Shown here piece by piece: positions 39,260-46,357 of a stretch of DNA of 64,000 bases. Made by a program: the position numbers and the translations under genes. Where the stretch lies: positions 1-64,000 of the forward strand of contig JAFULQ010000023.1 in the NCBI GenBank assembly GCA_017473265.1. Direction: 5' to 3'. The number at the start of each line of letters is the position of its first letter. Position 1 is the first letter of the stretch. Source of the DNA: Erysipelotrichaceae bacterium. GTDB lineage: Bacteria > Bacillota_I > Bacilli_A > Erysipelotrichales > Erysipelotrichaceae. Below the pieces are notes generated by a model that was not told the origin of the DNA, searched no databases, and saw only the letters and a program-made list of their open reading frames with translations.

Positions 39260-39287
39260 GGTATGGATTACTCCATACCTTTTTCAT
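39258..39287 (+). terminator. Terminator of toxin-antitoxin operon
   Basis: AAGGTATGGA / TCCATACCTT stem with a 4-nt loop and T5 on the plus strand. It overlaps the C-terminal end of the facing AGCS relic. Confidence 0.85.
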
Positions 39288-39649
39288 AATCATGTAAACA
39301 CTGTATTGCTTCTTTGGACATTGGAAGAATAACTAAGATATTAAATATTGTCATCAAAGCAACACCAATATCTCCTAATTCCCATACCTACACGTGTTGC
39401 AGTAGATACAATCAATGCTTGTACACCCGTTATCGCTCCTTCATTCGATTCTTCTTTCTTTTCTACCGCAATTCTTACCATTTCCTTAAACATACGAATA
39501 GGGAAAAACTTCGTTTTCACCGAAAAAAAGATACCCGACGGAATAAGAATTAGCACCAATAGAGAAATGCCAATCGTGTTTCCACCAGGTAACGGTATAG
39601 TAAATAAATCTCCCCAAAAGAGATTATAAATATCATGTATAAAATCCAT
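39268..39649 (-). pseudogene. Internally deleted Na+/alanine (AGCS) symporter
   Basis: From an ATG at 39649 with AGGAG upstream, about 90 codons encode the N terminus of an AGCS symporter (FWGDLFTIPLPGG, SGIFFSVKTKFFPI, VQALIVSTATRVGMG). At about 39381 the frame shifts and a second frame gives the family's extreme C terminus (ELGDIGVALMTIFNIL, then MSKEAIQCLHDYE) ending at 39268. The central few hundred residues of a normal ~450-residue protein are gone. The start, ribosome site and C-terminal stop are preserved, so one large deletion with a frame change explains the gene. It diverges from the LysR gene, which may once have controlled it. Confidence 0.85.
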
Positions 39650-39757
39650 TAAATACTCCTCTTGACACACTTCCCACCAAGTATATAATACAATCATAGC
39701 ATTTGTACAATTTATAGTTTTTGTACATATTATAAATATTTTTAATGGGAGGTTATT

Positions 39758-40651
39758 ATGGATTTACGCAATTTATATACATTTATTCAAGTAGCTGAAT
39801 TATCTAGTTTTACAAAAGCTGCAGATAAATTAGGTTATTCTCAACCTACTATCTCCTTTCAAATCAAACAATTAGAACAAGAATTACAAACTCCATTATT
39901 CGAAAGAATAGGACATACTGTTTCTTTAACTAATAAGGGAAAAGAACTATTACACTATGCCCAAAGAATTTATCAACTCATGGAAGAAATGAATACCTCT
40001 AATCAAAAAGATGAAGTCTTACAAGGGAACCTACGCATAGGAATGGCTGACTCCTTATGTCATCCAATCATCGTAAAAAACTTTGCGAACTTCAAAGAAC
40101 AATATCCAAATATTTCATTAACCATTTCTACCGCCAGTACAACAGAATTATATAAATTATTAGATCGTAATGAAGTAGATGTTATTTGTACTATGGACCA
40201 AAGAGTTTATAATACTAACTACAAAGTGATTAGCGAAGAAAAAATGCATGCGCATTTAGTATGTTCAATTGACCATAACTTTGCGAATAAAGCTTCTATC
40301 TCTTTCGAAGAACTATTAAATGAACCTTTCTTACTAACAGAAAAAGGTGTTAGTTATCGAAGAATTTTTGATGAAGCATTAGCCAAAGAAAACTATGAAA
40401 TTCAACCTATCTTAGAAATTAGTAATCCTGACTATATTTGCCAGTTAATTGAAAGTAATATGGGATTATCCTTTTTACCAGATTATGTAACACAGGATGC
40501 TATTAAAAATAAAAAAGTTGTTCAATTACCTTTGAACAACGTTAATGCTGAATTATGGAAACTGATTGTCATCCATAAAGACAAATGGGTTTCACCACAA
40601 TTACAAGTATTATTAGATCACTTAGCTAAGATTTCACTAATGGAAGCATAG
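39758..40651 (+). CDS. LysR-family transcriptional regulator
   Basis: 297 residues. An N-terminal winged helix-turn-helix (LRNLYTFIQVAELSSFTKAADKLGYSQPTISFQIKQLE; core AADKLGYSQPTISFQI) is followed by a periplasmic-binding-like effector domain (about 90-295). GGGAGG precedes the ATG. LysR genes usually control the divergent neighbour; here that neighbour is a deleted AGCS symporter relic across 108 bases, so the regulator may have lost its main target. Its last 26 bases overlap the 3' end of the convergent flavodoxin gene. Confidence 0.9.
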   Translation: MDLRNLYTFIQVAELSSFTKAADKLGYSQPTISFQIKQLEQELQTPLFERIGHTVSLTNKGKELLHYAQRIYQLMEEMNTSNQKDEVLQGNLRIGMADSLCHPIIVKNFANFKEQYPNISLTISTASTTELYKLLDRNEVDVICTMDQRVYNTNYKVISEEKMHAHLVCSIDHNFANKASISFEELLNEPFLLTEKGVSYRRIFDEALAKENYEIQPILEISNPDYICQLIESNMGLSFLPDYVTQDAIKNKKVVQLPLNNVNAELWKLIVIHKDKWVSPQLQVLLDHLAKISLMEA

Positions 40652-41069
40652 CTAAAGCTTCACCCATATGGCGACACGCTTCTAACGTTTCACCATCCGG
40701 TGTTTCTACACAAATCACATAATCATGGACAACATCAGCACCATGTGATAAACAAGTTTCTTCCCAATCGCGCATCCATTGTCCATCACCCCAACCATAG
40801 GAGCCAAATAATGAAATATGTTTGGCTTTTAATTTTGGCAAACACTCTTTAAACATTGGTTCAAACTCTATAACTTCCAATTGTTCCACTCCACTAGCTG
40901 GACAACCAAAGGCAAAAGCATCATATGTATCCATCATAGACACATCAAACTCTTTAGCTGTAAAAATATCCGCAATAGCCCCTCTATTACTAGCACCATC
41001 CGCAATACTTTCTGCCATTAACTCCGTATTACCTGTGCCACTATAATAAACAATCGCAATCTTTTTCAT
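40626..41069 (-). CDS. Short-chain flavodoxin
   Basis: 147 residues. The FMN phosphate loop is YYSGTGNTELMA, the 50s/60s loop is FGCPASGVEQLE, and the 90s loop is FGSYGWGDGQWMRDWE. Flavodoxins carry one or two electrons at low potential and often replace ferredoxin when iron is scarce. The GAGGAAGT ribosome site is normal. A 34-residue ORF with a stronger ribosome site and a DtxR-like box lies just upstream, which suggests iron control. The C-terminal codons overlap the end of the facing LysR gene. Confidence 0.92.
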   Translation of the reverse strand: MKKIAIVYYSGTGNTELMAESIADGASNRGAIADIFTAKEFDVSMMDTYDAFAFGCPASGVEQLEVIEFEPMFKECLPKLKAKHISLFGSYGWGDGQWMRDWEETCLSHGADVVHDYVICVETPDGETLEACRHMGEALAMLPLVKS

Positions 41070-41081
41070 ACTTCCTCTATT

Positions 41082-41186
41082 TTATTGTGCTAAAAATGCT
41101 TTGCACATTCTTTTTACATATATATTCATATAAATCATTCCTAATGATACGCTCATAACAACCACACTATTTAAAATATATTCCAT
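41082..41186 (-). CDS. Small hydrophobic protein upstream of flavodoxin
   Basis: 34 residues (starts MEYILNSVVVMSVSLGMIYM, ends MCKAFLAQ). A single hydrophobic segment is followed by a basic cytoplasmic tail, so it is probably a single-pass membrane peptide. AGGAGGT lies five bases before the ATG, one of the best ribosome sites in the area, and the flavodoxin gene follows 12 bases after the stop. No family is recognised. It could be a translated leader as well as a functional peptide. Confidence 0.55.
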   Translation of the reverse strand: MEYILNSVVVMSVSLGMIYMNIYVKRMCKAFLAQ

Positions 41187-41196
41187 AAGTTACCTC

Positions 41197-41215
41197 CTAA
41201 GTTAGCCTTAACTAA
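41197..41215 (-). promoter_or_regulatory. DtxR/IdeR-like operator candidate
   Basis: On the minus strand the 19-mer TTAGTTAAGGCTAACTTAG agrees with the DtxR/IdeR consensus TTAGGTTAGGCTAACCTAA at 15 of 19 positions. It lies at the start of the transcript for the small ORF and flavodoxin gene, ending next to the ribosome site. The judgement is by eye; the regulator gene is not in this window. Confidence 0.5.
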
Positions 41216-41277
41216 CTACATCTATAATATATAGAATAATTCATATATTCGCAACTATAATGCTCATAGTGCAGAAT

Positions 41278-41324
41278 TTGTCGAACGTATTTTCTTCTCT
41301 TATGTAGTCAACCATAGTATGGTT
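41278..41324 (+). promoter_or_regulatory. Promoter with palindromic operator upstream of ABC exporter
   Basis: TTGTCG (41278) and TATGTA (41301) with a 17-base spacer, followed by the perfect palindrome AACCATAGTATGGTT (41310-41324) at the transcription start. This position suggests repression by a dimeric regulator of unknown identity. Confidence 0.55.
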
Positions 41325-41344
41325 AAACAAAGCGAGGTTTTACA

Positions 41345-42184
41345 ATGACATATGCAATCACTGTTGACAATTTATATAAAAGTTATGATCAACATCCAGT
41401 CTTAAAAGGAATTAGTTTTACCATCAATAAAGGAGAAATCTTTGCCTTATTAGGTATGAATGGTGCAGGAAAAACAACAACCCTAGAATGTATCGAAGGC
41501 TTGTTAAAAATAGACAAAGGAAGAGTTCTCATTCATGGTACTTGTGGAGTACAACTACAAAACTCCTCTTTACCCAAAAATATGAAAGTTATAGAAGCCT
41601 TACAATATTTTGCCAAATGGGCCAATACCACATTAAATAAAGATTTATTACACCAATTAGATATTCATCACTTTATGAATAAACAATACTATCAATTATC
41701 CACAGGTCAAAAAAGAAAACTACATCTAGCCATTTCCTTATTAAATAATCCTGATATTCTTATTCTTGATGAACCTACTAGTGGATTAGATGTAGAAGGA
41801 AGAATTTTAATACACAAAGAAATCAAAAAATTAAAAGAACTAAATAAAACTATTATATTAGCATCCCATGATTTACAAGAAGTACAAGAACTATGTGATC
41901 GTGTAGCCATTATAAAAGATGGAGAAATTGCATTTTTAGATACTTGTGACAAATTAATCAATGACCAACAATATCATTTATCCATTCAATTTTCTTCATT
42001 ACCAACTATAAGAAATATACAATACCAAATGCATAATCATACATTCCAATTCACAACATCAAACATTGAAGATACATTACAACTCATTCTTGAACAAGTA
42101 TATCCACAACAAATATCTATTATAAATATCAAATTAGAATCTGATATCCAAAGTCGATTCTTAGATTATGCAAAAGGAGAATAA
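41345..42184 (+). CDS. ABC exporter ATP-binding protein
   Basis: 279 residues. Walker A is GMNGAGKTTT, the signature is LSTGQKRKL, Walker B is ILILDEPTSGLD and the switch His is in ILASHD. The layout (DRA/bacitracin-type exporter, single NBD with a C-terminal 70-residue extension) fits drug or peptide export or ABC-2 systems such as YtrB and CcmA-like proteins. It sits one base before the permease gene start and should form a complex with it. A palindrome lies over the promoter, consistent with control by substrate or drug. Confidence 0.9.
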   Translation: MTYAITVDNLYKSYDQHPVLKGISFTINKGEIFALLGMNGAGKTTTLECIEGLLKIDKGRVLIHGTCGVQLQNSSLPKNMKVIEALQYFAKWANTTLNKDLLHQLDIHHFMNKQYYQLSTGQKRKLHLAISLLNNPDILILDEPTSGLDVEGRILIHKEIKKLKELNKTIILASHDLQEVQELCDRVAIIKDGEIAFLDTCDKLINDQQYHLSIQFSSLPTIRNIQYQMHNHTFQFTTSNIEDTLQLILEQVYPQQISIINIKLESDIQSRFLDYAKGE

Positions 42185-42185
42185 C

Positions 42186-42899
42186 ATGAAACCTTTTCTA
42201 TATGGTTTACTGCTTCAATGGAAAATGAATCTTAGAAATAAAGATATCGTTGTTTTCTATTATCTAGTTCCCCTATTGTTTTATCTATTTATGAGTACTG
42301 TATTTATTGCTATTATGCCCAATGTTCAACAAACACTGATTGCATCTATGACTATCTTTGGAATTACTATGGGAGGTATCTTAGGTTCTCCTTACCCTCT
42401 TATAGAACTCTTTAGTTATGATATCCGTAAAAGTTATCAAGTAGCTAATATTCCACTTTATACTTTAGTGCTTAGCAATTTCTTATCGGCATTTATCCAT
42501 TTATTAATTATGAGTCTAATCATATTCATCAGTGCACCAATTCTTTTTCAAGCTACTTTACCAACAGATATCCTACACTATCTACTCTCGTTAATTCTAA
42601 TACTATGTACAACTTTATCTATAGGCACTATATTTGGACTTTATGTAAAAAGTTCAGCAAAATTAGCTATGTATACCCAAATCATATTTTTACCATCCAT
42701 TGTTTTATCAGGCATCATGTTTCCATTGGATTTATTACCATCATTTCTACAAATCTGTAGTTTTCTTTTACCAGCAACCTGGGGATATCAATTACTAGCT
42801 GAAATTCCATCCAGTCCCTTTCCATTATTTTTGCTAAGTGGTATTTGTTTATATTGTATCTATAAACGCTTAATCACATATAAAAAAACCACCCAATAA
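42186..42899 (+). CDS. ABC-2 family permease
   Basis: 237 residues with six hydrophobic segments. The pattern YYLVPLLFYLFMSTVF (helix 1), SYQVANIPLYTLVLSNF, LSLILILCTTLSIGTIFGLYVKSSAKLAMYTQIIFLPSIVLSGIMFPLDLLPSF (helices 4-5 with the typical SGIMFPLDLLP loop) is that of ABC-2 exporters. The ATG at 42186 has AAAGGAG upstream. It partners with the preceding ATPase. Substrate unknown; an antimicrobial peptide or drug is plausible. Confidence 0.87.
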   Translation: MKPFLYGLLLQWKMNLRNKDIVVFYYLVPLLFYLFMSTVFIAIMPNVQQTLIASMTIFGITMGGILGSPYPLIELFSYDIRKSYQVANIPLYTLVLSNFLSAFIHLLIMSLIIFISAPILFQATLPTDILHYLLSLILILCTTLSIGTIFGLYVKSSAKLAMYTQIIFLPSIVLSGIMFPLDLLPSFLQICSFLLPATWGYQLLAEIPSSPFPLFLLSGICLYCIYKRLITYKKTTQ

Positions 42900-42909
42900 T
42901 AGGTGGTTA
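42882..42909 (-). terminator. Terminator of tRNA-Thr, overlapping the permease gene end
   Basis: AACCACC / GGTGGTT stem with an 8-nt loop and T7 tail on the minus strand. The same hairpin lies over the stop codon of the plus-strand permease gene. Confidence 0.8.
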
Positions 42910-42917
42910 TATGTAAA

Positions 42918-42992
42918 TGGTGCCGGTGATAGGATTTGAACCTACGACCTAATCATTACGAATGATTTGCACTACCCCTGTGCTACACCGGC
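42918..42992 (-). tRNA. tRNA-Thr (CGT)
   Basis: 75 bases including an encoded CCA. The acceptor GCCGGTG pairs with CACCGGC. The anticodon arm AATCA-TTCGTAA-TGATT gives anticodon CGT, reading ACG. The T-loop TTCAAAT and D-arm are normal. Confidence 0.93.
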
Positions 42993-43062
42993 ATTGCACA
43001 TAGTATTTTAGCACAATCATAGTACAAATACCACCATTTTTAAAGTTTAAAATAAAAACCAG

Positions 43063-43090
43063 TTGCAAACATTAAATATCATGCTATAAT
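43063..43090 (+). promoter_or_regulatory. Promoter of tRNA-Leu
   Basis: TTGCAA (43063) and TATAAT (43085) with a 16-base spacer, about 24 bases before the mature tRNA. Confidence 0.8.
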
Positions 43091-43113
43091 AATTAGGCAA
43101 AAGATTTTTGCAT

Positions 43114-43196
43114 GCGCGTGTGGCGAAATTGGCAGACGCACCAGACTTAGGATCTGGCGGGCAACCGTGGGGGTTCGAGTCCCTTCACGCGCACCA
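43114..43196 (+). tRNA. tRNA-Leu (TAG)
   Basis: 83 bases with an encoded CCA. The acceptor GCGCGTG pairs with CACGCGC. The anticodon arm CCAGA-CTTAGGA-TCTGG gives TAG. A long variable arm (CGGGCAACCG) confirms a class II tRNA. Confidence 0.94.
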
Positions 43197-43206
43197 TATT
43201 GAAAAT

Positions 43207-43238
43207 GAAGATGCTTGTAATAAGCATCTTTTTTTGTA
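43207..43238 (+). terminator. Terminator of tRNA-Leu
   Basis: AAGATGCTT / AAGCATCTT stem with a 5-nt loop and T7. Confidence 0.92.
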
Positions 43239-43594
43239 TAAAAATACAAGTAATACTTCTAAAAGAATATTTATGAATCAACAACGTATTACAACCACTC
43301 AACAAATCATGGAAAACATGAAACCTACGTATTTACAAAGAAAAGAAAAGTGCAAAATATCATTAGTTTTATACGCTTGTACAAGCTAAATATTCAATAT
43401 GAAGATGTACTAGGATATTATGACTTTAGATGAGTTAAAAACAGCTATGGAAGATTATATTAGATACTATAATGAAGAAAGAATAAACACCAAAAGAAAA
43501 GGTTTAACGCCATTACAATACAGGCATCAAACCTTATCTATTACAATTTAATTTTTAGTCCAACTTTTTGGGTTCAGGACAGATTATTCTCCTT
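43239..43594. other. Relic-bearing intergenic region
   Basis: Between the tRNA-Leu terminator and the TetR gene. The first 170 bases hold a short plus-strand open frame from an ATG near 43273 without ribosome site or recognisable family. The rest is an IS3-family 3' end. Confidence 0.6.
43420..43583 (+). mobile_element. 3' remnant of an IS3-family (IS150-group) insertion sequence
   Basis: Codons 43420-43551 encode the last 43 residues of an IS3 transposase OrfB: YIRYYNEERINTKRKGLTP followed by QYR, the family's classical C-terminal motif. Directly after comes the right terminal inverted repeat, TAGTCCAACTTTTTGGG and TTCAGGACA (about 43556-43581). A stop lies just upstream in frame, and neither the remaining transposase nor a left end is found nearby, so this is a dead fragment. 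Confidence 0.85.
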
Positions 43595-44110
43595 TTATTT
43601 ACTTAATAATCGACAAATTTGTTTCGTAAATTGTTCTTCAGTTACATCTTCACGATTGGCATATTCCAAAAACAAACCACCCAAACCATAGGTTAGAAAA
43701 TGCAATCCAATTTCAAATTCCGCATCCATTACTAAATCAGGTCTTTTATATTTAATCATTTGTGCTACATACTTATGTAGTGCATTCATTGCCATTTTTT
43801 CAAAATGTTCTCTACTTTTAGAAGTTAATAATTTATTCCAAATTATTTTATGAGAAAAGAAAAAAGATACCGCTTGTCGAACACTTTCTTCTTGTGTTTT
43901 CGCTTTCAAGCTTTGAACAATCATTGTTTGAATTTCACGATTCGCCGTCCATTCTACTACATCAAGAATATCTTGGAAATGATAATAGAATGTTTGTCGA
44001 GAAATACCACATATTTCCACAATATCTTTAACAGTAATCTTATCAATATGTTTTGTTAATGTTAACTTCCAAAAGGTATCTGCAATTCTATTTTTAACAT
44101 TCATTGGCAT
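43595..44110 (-). CDS. TetR-family transcriptional regulator
   Basis: 171 residues. The N-terminal HTH is KITVKDIVEICGISRQTFYYHFQDILDVVEW, in which GISRQTFYYHF is the TetR recognition-helix signature. The C-terminal domain (about 60-171) is helical and would bind an unknown effector. The ATG at 44110 follows GAGGTG; the longer frame has no ribosome site. A TTGTAAA / TTTACAA inverted repeat lies 45-70 bases upstream at the probable -35, which suggests autorepression. It begins 71 bases after aroD. Confidence 0.88.
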   Translation of the reverse strand: MPMNVKNRIADTFWKLTLTKHIDKITVKDIVEICGISRQTFYYHFQDILDVVEWTANREIQTMIVQSLKAKTQEESVRQAVSFFFSHKIIWNKLLTSKSREHFEKMAMNALHKYVAQMIKYKRPDLVMDAEFEIGLHFLTYGLGGLFLEYANREDVTEEQFTKQICRLLSK

Positions 44111-44153
44111 AAAATTCACCTCGAGTAGCAATATACCACAATTTAACAAAAAA

Positions 44154-44180
44154 TTGTAAATCGTGTGATATTTTTTACAA
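44154..44180. promoter_or_regulatory. Inverted repeat at the TetR promoter
   Basis: Perfect 7-bp arms TTGTAAA / TTTACAA separated by 13 bases, between aroD and the TetR gene. On the minus strand the downstream arm supplies a TTTACA -35-like hexamer ahead of TATATT. Confidence 0.45.
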
Positions 44181-44915
44181 TTACATTTGATGCAATAGCA
44201 TCAAAATTTCTTTTAATTGTTCATGAGCAACTTGTCCTGGCGCACTAGATTGTATAGCCTTACCAAAAGTCATACAACAACCCATAAAATCCACACACAT
44301 ACGTGTGATAATTCCAAATTTTCCCATAGATAATAAAATATAAGGAGTATCTATTTGTTTTTTCAAATGATTAGAAGTTTGTAAAACATTGATTACATCT
44401 TCTTCATTTTTAGGCATAACTGCAATTTTACACATATCTGCATTTAATCTTTGCATATTACGCATATGTGCAAATATTTCTTTCTCTTGTGGTGTATAAC
44501 TAAAATTATGATAAGACAACACAACTTTTACATCATGAGTATGGGCATATTCAACTAATTCTTTTACTACTTCTTCTCTTTGATATTCTACATCAATCAT
44601 ATCTACAACTTGATGATCGATTAATAACTTATACAATTGTACATACTCTTTCAAAGAAAGCCCTTTTGTTCCACCTTCAAAAGTTGTACGAAAGGTAGCT
44701 AATACTGGATATTCACTAGACAGTTTTCTAGCAATTTCAACTGCTTGTTGTAAATCATCACACATATCCATACGCCATTCTATAATATCCACACTATCCC
44801 ATGATAATTGATCTAGTTCTTCATATAATTCTTCTTTTGTTTTACCTACTAAAGGTACACATATTTTAGGTAACCCTTCATTGAATACGATATCTTTTAC
44901 TACTAATTTCTTCAT
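44181..44915 (-). CDS. aroD: 3-dehydroquinate dehydratase, type I
   Basis: 244 residues, normal for type I AroD. IEWRMDMCDD (substrate-binding Arg and Glu), the catalytic His in LSYHNFSYTP, the Schiff-base Lys in DMCKIAVMP and the C-terminal SSAPGQV loop are all present. It converts 3-dehydroquinate to 3-dehydroshikimate in the shikimate pathway. No other shikimate gene is in the window, so its role here may be catabolic or it may be a scattered pathway gene. It diverges from an SDR gene across 75 bases. Confidence 0.95.
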   Translation of the reverse strand: MKKLVVKDIVFNEGLPKICVPLVGKTKEELYEELDQLSWDSVDIIEWRMDMCDDLQQAVEIARKLSSEYPVLATFRTTFEGGTKGLSLKEYVQLYKLLIDHQVVDMIDVEYQREEVVKELVEYAHTHDVKVVLSYHNFSYTPQEKEIFAHMRNMQRLNADMCKIAVMPKNEEDVINVLQTSNHLKKQIDTPYILLSMGKFGIITRMCVDFMGCCMTFGKAIQSSAPGQVAHEQLKEILMLLHQM

Positions 44916-44990
44916 ACTACCACCTTTTTTATTATACTATTTACTAACCAAAAGAAAAACCGTAAACTATACTTACAAGAAGGTGAAACA

Positions 44991-45701
44991 ATGGAATTTC
45001 AAAATAAAGTTGTATTGTTAACTGGTTCTTATATGGGAATTGGCAAAACAATTAAAGAAGAATTTATCAAACAAGGAGCTATTGTTTGTGATATTGATAT
45101 TTGTGAAGGCGGATATTATACAGGAGATATTAGCAAACAAGATGTTTTAGAAAATTTTGTGAATAAGGTAATTACTGACTATGGTAGAGTGGATATTATT
45201 GTTAATAATGCTCCTCCACTATTCAAAGGAATTGATGAATGTAGCTATGAAGAATTTATGTACGCTTTACAAGTAGGAGTTACCGCACCATTTTATCTAA
45301 CGAAATTATGTATGCCATATCTACAAAAAGATGCGTGTATCATTAACATTTCTAGTTCTCGTGATCGTATGAGTCAACCACAAACTGAAAGTTATACCGC
45401 AAGTAAAGGTGGTATTCATGCTCTGACACATGCACTAGCGGTTTCTTTAGCTGGTAAAGCACGTGTAAACAGTATTTCTCCTGGTTGGATTGATACCCAA
45501 AATCAAGAATATAGTGGACCTGATGCGACACAACATTTAGTTCATAGAGTAGGGAATCCTGCAGATATTGCGAATATGGTACTTTTCCTATGCTCTAGTA
45601 AAGCTTCATTTATCACTGGTGAAAACATTTGTATTGATGGTGGAATGACCAAACTAATGATTTATCATAATGACTATGATTGGAGTTACAATAAGCGATA
45701 G
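44991..45701 (+). CDS. Short-chain dehydrogenase/reductase
   Basis: 236 residues. The N-terminal cofactor motif is LLTGSYMGIGKTI (TGxxxGxG) and NNAPP replaces the usual NNAG. The catalytic set is Ser in NISSS, YTASKGG (Tyr-x3-Lys), followed by ISPGWIDT. GENICIDGGMTK is the C-terminal signature. The substrate is unknown; the cofactor preference (an Asp, CDIDICE, at the end of strand 2) points to NAD. AAGGTG precedes the ATG. It diverges from aroD and might be linked to shikimate-type metabolism. Confidence 0.88.
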   Translation: MEFQNKVVLLTGSYMGIGKTIKEEFIKQGAIVCDIDICEGGYYTGDISKQDVLENFVNKVITDYGRVDIIVNNAPPLFKGIDECSYEEFMYALQVGVTAPFYLTKLCMPYLQKDACIINISSSRDRMSQPQTESYTASKGGIHALTHALAVSLAGKARVNSISPGWIDTQNQEYSGPDATQHLVHRVGNPADIANMVLFLCSSKASFITGENICIDGGMTKLMIYHNDYDWSYNKR

Positions 45702-45717
45702 TATTATCGCTTTTTTC
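45692..45717 (+). terminator. Terminator of SDR gene
   Basis: AAGCGATA / TATCGCTT stem over the stop codon, then T6. Confidence 0.85.
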
Positions 45718-45773
45718 TTTGTCATAATGCTATTTGTAATTTATAATTGTTCTATAAGTAAAGGAGATTTTGT

Positions 45774-46352
45774 ATGAATATTGGAATTGATATTGATGGT
45801 GTAATCATGGATGATGATACCTATCGTTTAGCACATATGAGTAAATTCTGTTATGAACATAATTTACCTCCACTAGAATATCCTTATGGTTATGAAACAA
45901 AAGGAAATTGGGATGCCAAAACAAGTGCATTATATCGACAAGAATATTTCTTAGATTATGTACAACATGGCCCAGCTCATTTATTTGTATCTGAAATAAC
46001 GCACAAACTACATGAAGAAGGACATAATCTTGTGATTATTACAAGTCGCCATAAAACAACACATAATACACCAGAAGGAGAACGAATGCGTCAATTAACC
46101 ATTCAATGGTTAAAAGAACATAATGTATACTATGATAAAATTTGTTTTGCGATTTGGCCAAAAGTTGAAGATATTCAAGAAAACAAGATTGATATTATGA
46201 TTGAGGATTGTGTAGAAGCCATTATTGCTCAATCTAAATATACAAAGCATTTTTGTTATGATACTCGCTACAATCGTGATTTTACTTTAAAAGGTACAAA
46301 ACGCGTATTTAGTTGGTATGATATCTATCGCAACATTAAAGAAATGGAGTAG
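45774..46352 (+). CDS. HAD-family 5'-nucleotidase-like phosphatase
   Basis: 192 residues. The HAD nucleophile motif is GIDIDGVIMDDD (DxD at about residues 5-7), the Thr/Ser motif is VIITSRH, the Lys is in WLKEHN and the final acid motif is IDIMIEDCVE. The short form without a large cap resembles the NT5C/YqfW (deoxy)nucleotidase group. It should dephosphorylate a small phospho-compound in the cytoplasm. AAAGGAG precedes the ATG. It begins a three-gene operon with the two MBL-fold genes, the first of which follows after five bases. Confidence 0.85.
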   Translation: MNIGIDIDGVIMDDDTYRLAHMSKFCYEHNLPPLEYPYGYETKGNWDAKTSALYRQEYFLDYVQHGPAHLFVSEITHKLHEEGHNLVIITSRHKTTHNTPEGERMRQLTIQWLKEHNVYYDKICFAIWPKVEDIQENKIDIMIEDCVEAIIAQSKYTKHFCYDTRYNRDFTLKGTKRVFSWYDIYRNIKEME

Positions 46353-46357
46353 ATGCT

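Noticed and set aside
43273-43389. Plus-strand open frame after tRNA-Leu, with a stretch vaguely like the N terminus of large serine recombinases
   Set aside because: No catalytic Ser motif is intact, no ribosome site is seen and the frame begins inside the tRNA gene. Too weak to call even as a relic.
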